The notes beneath the pieces were generated by a model. It made no database searches. It saw only the letters and a list, made by a program, of their open reading frames with translations, and was not told the DNA's origin. Position numbers and translations under genes: made by a program. Of a stretch of DNA of 42,556 nt, positions 40,462 to 42,556 are shown piece by piece. Origin of the DNA: UBA10427 sp003500135 (GTDB lineage Bacteria; Bacteroidota; Bacteroidia; Cytophagales; Cyclobacteriaceae); assembly GCA_963966275.1 (NCBI GenBank), contig CAWZYQ010000013.1:1-42556 (forward strand), given 5' to 3'. Position 1 is the stretch's first letter. Every line of letters starts with the position of its first letter.

Positions 40462-41490
40462 ATGAGACGGCTATATATTTTTATTGTTCTGTCGCTTCTG
40501 ATCTTCTCTCAGGGGCCATATGCCCAATGCAATTCCTTAAACACTGCTATAAGCAATAAAATCAAACATTTGGGGAAATGGTCCTCTAACGAAGACCCGT
40601 TATTCAAGGAAGGCCACAGCGATGCGGTTCCCCAGGGCCTGGTAGACTTTGTTGAAGAAACACTTTCGGAATCGGTGTTGGCGCCTGAAAACAATAACTA
40701 TTTCTACGATAAGGCACAATTAAATACAGCGCTAAATGACACGAGTGAAGTGTTTTTAACATTTGTCACTAAAGGCGCTGGATAGAAAAACTCACTGGGG
40801 TTTTTACACCTACCCAACTGATCAGCCTCCTTCTACACTCGATAACATAGATAGTCTGGTAGTTATTCTGCCCAACAGTTCCTCACCTCCCTTAGAGGCA
40901 GGGGATAAAATAAGACTTGGAGAGTTTCCTCCGAATTCGACCATTGGATATTTTCTGATCGCTCGTGGTTGGTCTGCCGATAGGGTATGTCTTGTTACGC
41001 TTATTATATTTACCGATAGAAATCTCAACACCTACATTCAGGAAGGCTATAAACAGCAAACGATCCAATTGAATTGACCGGAGGATAGCCTGTTCCTACT
41101 AGGATTTGAGGATCAAATAAGGCCTGGTGGAGATAATGATTTTAACGATGTCGTTTTTTGTGTAAAGGCCAAAGCTGATACAAGCAATATTCCTCAGCTT
41201 GCCACAGCAACCATTTCAGGCGATACTATTCTTTGTGATCCTGAAGCGACTGCTTTTTTTAAAAGTAGATTTTACCGGGAAAGCCCCATACACATTTACA
41301 TACAGTAATGGCGATGAGGAAGTAACCGTGGAGAATGTCACTAAAAAATCCTATGGATTTACAACGCCGATGCGGGGAACCGTTGAGTTGGTATCTATGA
41401 AAGAAGTCGATGGTTTTGGGATAACCAGAGTGATAATTCCGTTGAAATTGAACAGGGCATTCCGGTCAAACTGAACACCCACCAGGGATT
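40462..41490 (+). pseudogene. Broken DUF4114-domain secreted protein
   Basis: A signal peptide (MRRLYIFIVLSLLIFSQGPY then AQC) starts a secreted protein. Reading frame lesions, in order: TAG at about 40783 where Tyr is expected (GAG-stop-KNSLGF); one extra base in the GGGGTTTTT run at about 40797-40805, after which YTYPTDQPPSTLDNIDSLVV and RLGEFPPNSTIGYFLIARGW continue; TGA at about 41075 (IQLN-stop-PEDSLFLLGFED); one extra T in a T7 run at about 41254-41260, after which VDFTGKAPYTFTYSNGDEEV continues; and a one-base loss near 41415-41425. GFEDQIRPGGDNDFNDVVF is the DUF4114 acidic calcium-type signature; the next part resembles an Ig/PKD-like repeat. No sorting domain follows. Clearly inactive as read; the end is approximate, as similarity fades after about 41490. 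Confidence 0.88.
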
Positions 41491-41683
41491 AGCAGCAATT
41501 AAGAAAGTTAATTTTCTTTTGAGTCCATTTTGTCATTCTTCACCTTTCTCATTGAATCTCCTTTAATTAGGGCATTCCCCATAGATAACCCGGATTTGTC
41601 AATACAGCATTTTTATCCTCCGAAGGTGGGCATTTTCGGCCTATAGGCCACGCGAATGCTTAGTTATTGTGTTGCGTTTTTAC
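41491..41683 (+). other. Non-coding gap between convergent remnant and hypothetical gene
   Basis: About 190 nt in which I see no gene, strong hairpin or repeat. It probably includes the decayed 3' part of the DUF4114 gene: one frame stays open to a TAA at 41564-41566 but reads as junk. Confidence 0.35.
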
Positions 41684-42460
41684 TTATGTCGTTTTGTACA
41701 AATACCATCCATTACCTAAATTTCGAATCATTATATAACGATTAGCAGACATCTCTGGAACATCATCTGGATTTTTACAATAAAAATAACCGACGGAGTT
41801 ATCAATCATGCCACCAATGTTAAAATCAATGAGCGATTGACCATTATAACTTGAAATCCCTGATAGTAATAATTCTCTTAAATCACCTTTATAATCAGGT
41901 TGCTTTCTTATTCTCCACGTTTTTGTTTGCGATATACTGTCATTTTGAATCTTATCAAGTAATGCGTGAAATTTTTCTTGATTGTTGTAAAAATGCTCTT
42001 TTAGTTTCTCGTCTGAACCCACTGTCAATTCCATGTTGCCAATATCTGCCTGAAGGTCTTCCAATGTTCCAATCTGCTCAACAATTTGTTCATCAGTTAG
42101 TGCGCCATTTTTCTGTTTTCTTTCGTCAATCATCTTTTGGAACTCCAATTTAATACCTTCACTATCTAAGTTTCTGAATCTATCGAAGTACATGTAAAAT
42201 ACACCTGGAAGCCATAAAGCCCGAAATGCTGTAATCTTCCATTCTTTATCCTTTGTCCAGAATGCATAGATATCAGTATGTTGTCCTCCTTCTGTTAGGG
42301 AAATGGCAATCACGACTTTATCAGTCGTGAGCATTAAGGTCTCAAAATCCATGTTAGCTTTACCGGAAATTTTTTTAGGATTAAATTTCTGGCCTTTGGC
42401 CTCTCCAATCAAGACGGATTTATAATTTCTTAACCCACCGTTAAAGTATTTTTTGGTCAA
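41684..42460 (-). CDS. Hypothetical protein, possibly 5'-damaged
   Basis: 258 residues when started at the TTG at 42460. No family recognised. It contains TTDKVVIAISLTEGGQHTDI, KEWKITAFRALWLPGVFYMY, a long charged helical middle (residues 95-180) and a C-terminal FNIGGMIDNSVGYFYCKN. Upstream of the TTG the frame stays open for 21 more codons and reads ISIIAYGQVDSIPLSLTKK, which looks like the end of a signal peptide and the mature N-terminus of an exported protein, but no ATG, GTG or TTG precedes it before a TGA at 42526-42524. The natural start therefore seems to have been lost or shifted; a truncated exported protein is likely. Confidence 0.55.
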   Translation of the reverse strand: MTKKYFNGGLRNYKSVLIGEAKGQKFNPKKISGKANMDFETLMLTTDKVVIAISLTEGGQHTDIYAFWTKDKEWKITAFRALWLPGVFYMYFDRFRNLDSEGIKLEFQKMIDERKQKNGALTDEQIVEQIGTLEDLQADIGNMELTVGSDEKLKEHFYNNQEKFHALLDKIQNDSISQTKTWRIRKQPDYKGDLRELLLSGISSYNGQSLIDFNIGGMIDNSVGYFYCKNPDDVPEMSANRYIMIRNLGNGWYLYKTT

Positions 42461-42522
42461 GGAAAGAGGAATGCTATCAACTTGTCCATATGCAATAATA
42501 CTTATAAGGGCACTTCTAAAAA

Positions 42523-42542
42523 CTCAAATATAGGAATTTGAG
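42523..42542. repeat. Short inverted repeat at the right edge
   Basis: CTCAAAT (42523-42529) and ATTTGAG (42536-42542) pair over 7 bp with a 6-nt loop, just upstream of the damaged 5' end of the hypothetical gene. It follows GGGCACTTCTAAAAA (42508-42522), which has the look of a mobile-element terminus. The window ends 14 nt later, so neither idea can be tested here. Confidence 0.3.
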
Positions 42543-42556
42543 GGATTAAGGGTTAT

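Noticed and set aside
40770..40810. Programmed frameshifting or stop-codon read-through in the DUF4114 gene
   Set aside because: Five lesions of mixed type over 1 kb, without a repeated slippery motif and stimulator, are better explained by decay or sequencing errors.
40763..41077. Apparent separate gene in the middle of the DUF4114 region
   Set aside because: It starts at a TTG inside the previous frame and its text continues the same domain; it is a fragment of one pseudogene.
41199..41474. Apparent third gene in the DUF4114 region
   Set aside because: Its first 20 residues are out-of-frame noise; the rest continues the repeat domain of the same pseudogene after a one-base shift.
1..42556. 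CRISPR arrays, tRNA or rRNA genes, complete insertion sequences, prophage
   Set aside because: Looked for repeated 25-40 nt units, T-loop/acceptor patterns, transposase or integrase motifs; none found.

Overview
The window looks like a chromosomal segment of a Bacteroidetes/Bacteroidota bacterium, most likely order Cytophagales (inference from gene content; no marker gene was compared). The signs are TAnnTTTG-type -7 promoter boxes, general lack of Shine-Dalgarno sequences, a single-chain glycyl-tRNA synthetase, a fused IcmF acyl-CoA mutase, a PorV/OmpA-less beta-barrel protein, a LptG-type permease behind tgt, DUF2807 and DUF4114 secreted proteins, and a two-component sensor with a Reg_prop propeller. 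No tRNA, rRNA, CRISPR array, prophage or complete insertion sequence was seen.

Layout, left to right. 1-8.4 kb: the start of glyS (cut by the window edge), a translationally coupled universal stress protein and CPA2 cation/proton antiporter, a DUF547 lipoprotein, and DNA polymerase III alpha with an N-terminal proofreading exonuclease. 8.5-12.9 kb: thioredoxin, a badly decayed sensor kinase, an outer-membrane beta-barrel protein, then a peroxide-defence pair (PerR-like regulator and 2-Cys peroxiredoxin). 12.9-20.9 kb: Kdo transferase (waaA) coupled to rsgA, a glycosyltransferase, ferrochelatase, a cysteine desulfurase coupled to a phosphohexomutase, a small Cys-rich membrane protein, and mazG. 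21-29.7 kb: threonine biosynthesis (thrA, thrB, thrC), interrupted by a small membrane-protein gene and by icmF on the other strand. 29.8-39.5 kb: a DUF2807 lipoprotein, a glycosyltransferase-sigma factor-rsmG operon, a tgt-lptG-eamA operon, ispE, fabI, phzF and an SdiA-regulated-like lipoprotein. 39.6-42.6 kb: an HD phosphohydrolase with an unusually good ribosome binding site, a broken DUF4114 adhesin-like gene, and an unrecognised gene whose 5' end seems damaged.

Most of the window is ordinary housekeeping DNA. The points worth a second look are: a PerR that keeps all five regulatory metal ligands but has lost the structural zinc cysteines; a DnaE whose PHP site is degenerate while a DEDDh exonuclease is fused in front; a Tgt without its zinc cysteines; a terminator U-tract that runs straight into the ispE start codon; several convergent gene pairs whose stop codons overlap or abut; two pseudogenes caught in mid-decay; and the damaged right end. 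I did not find a convincing new multi-gene system.
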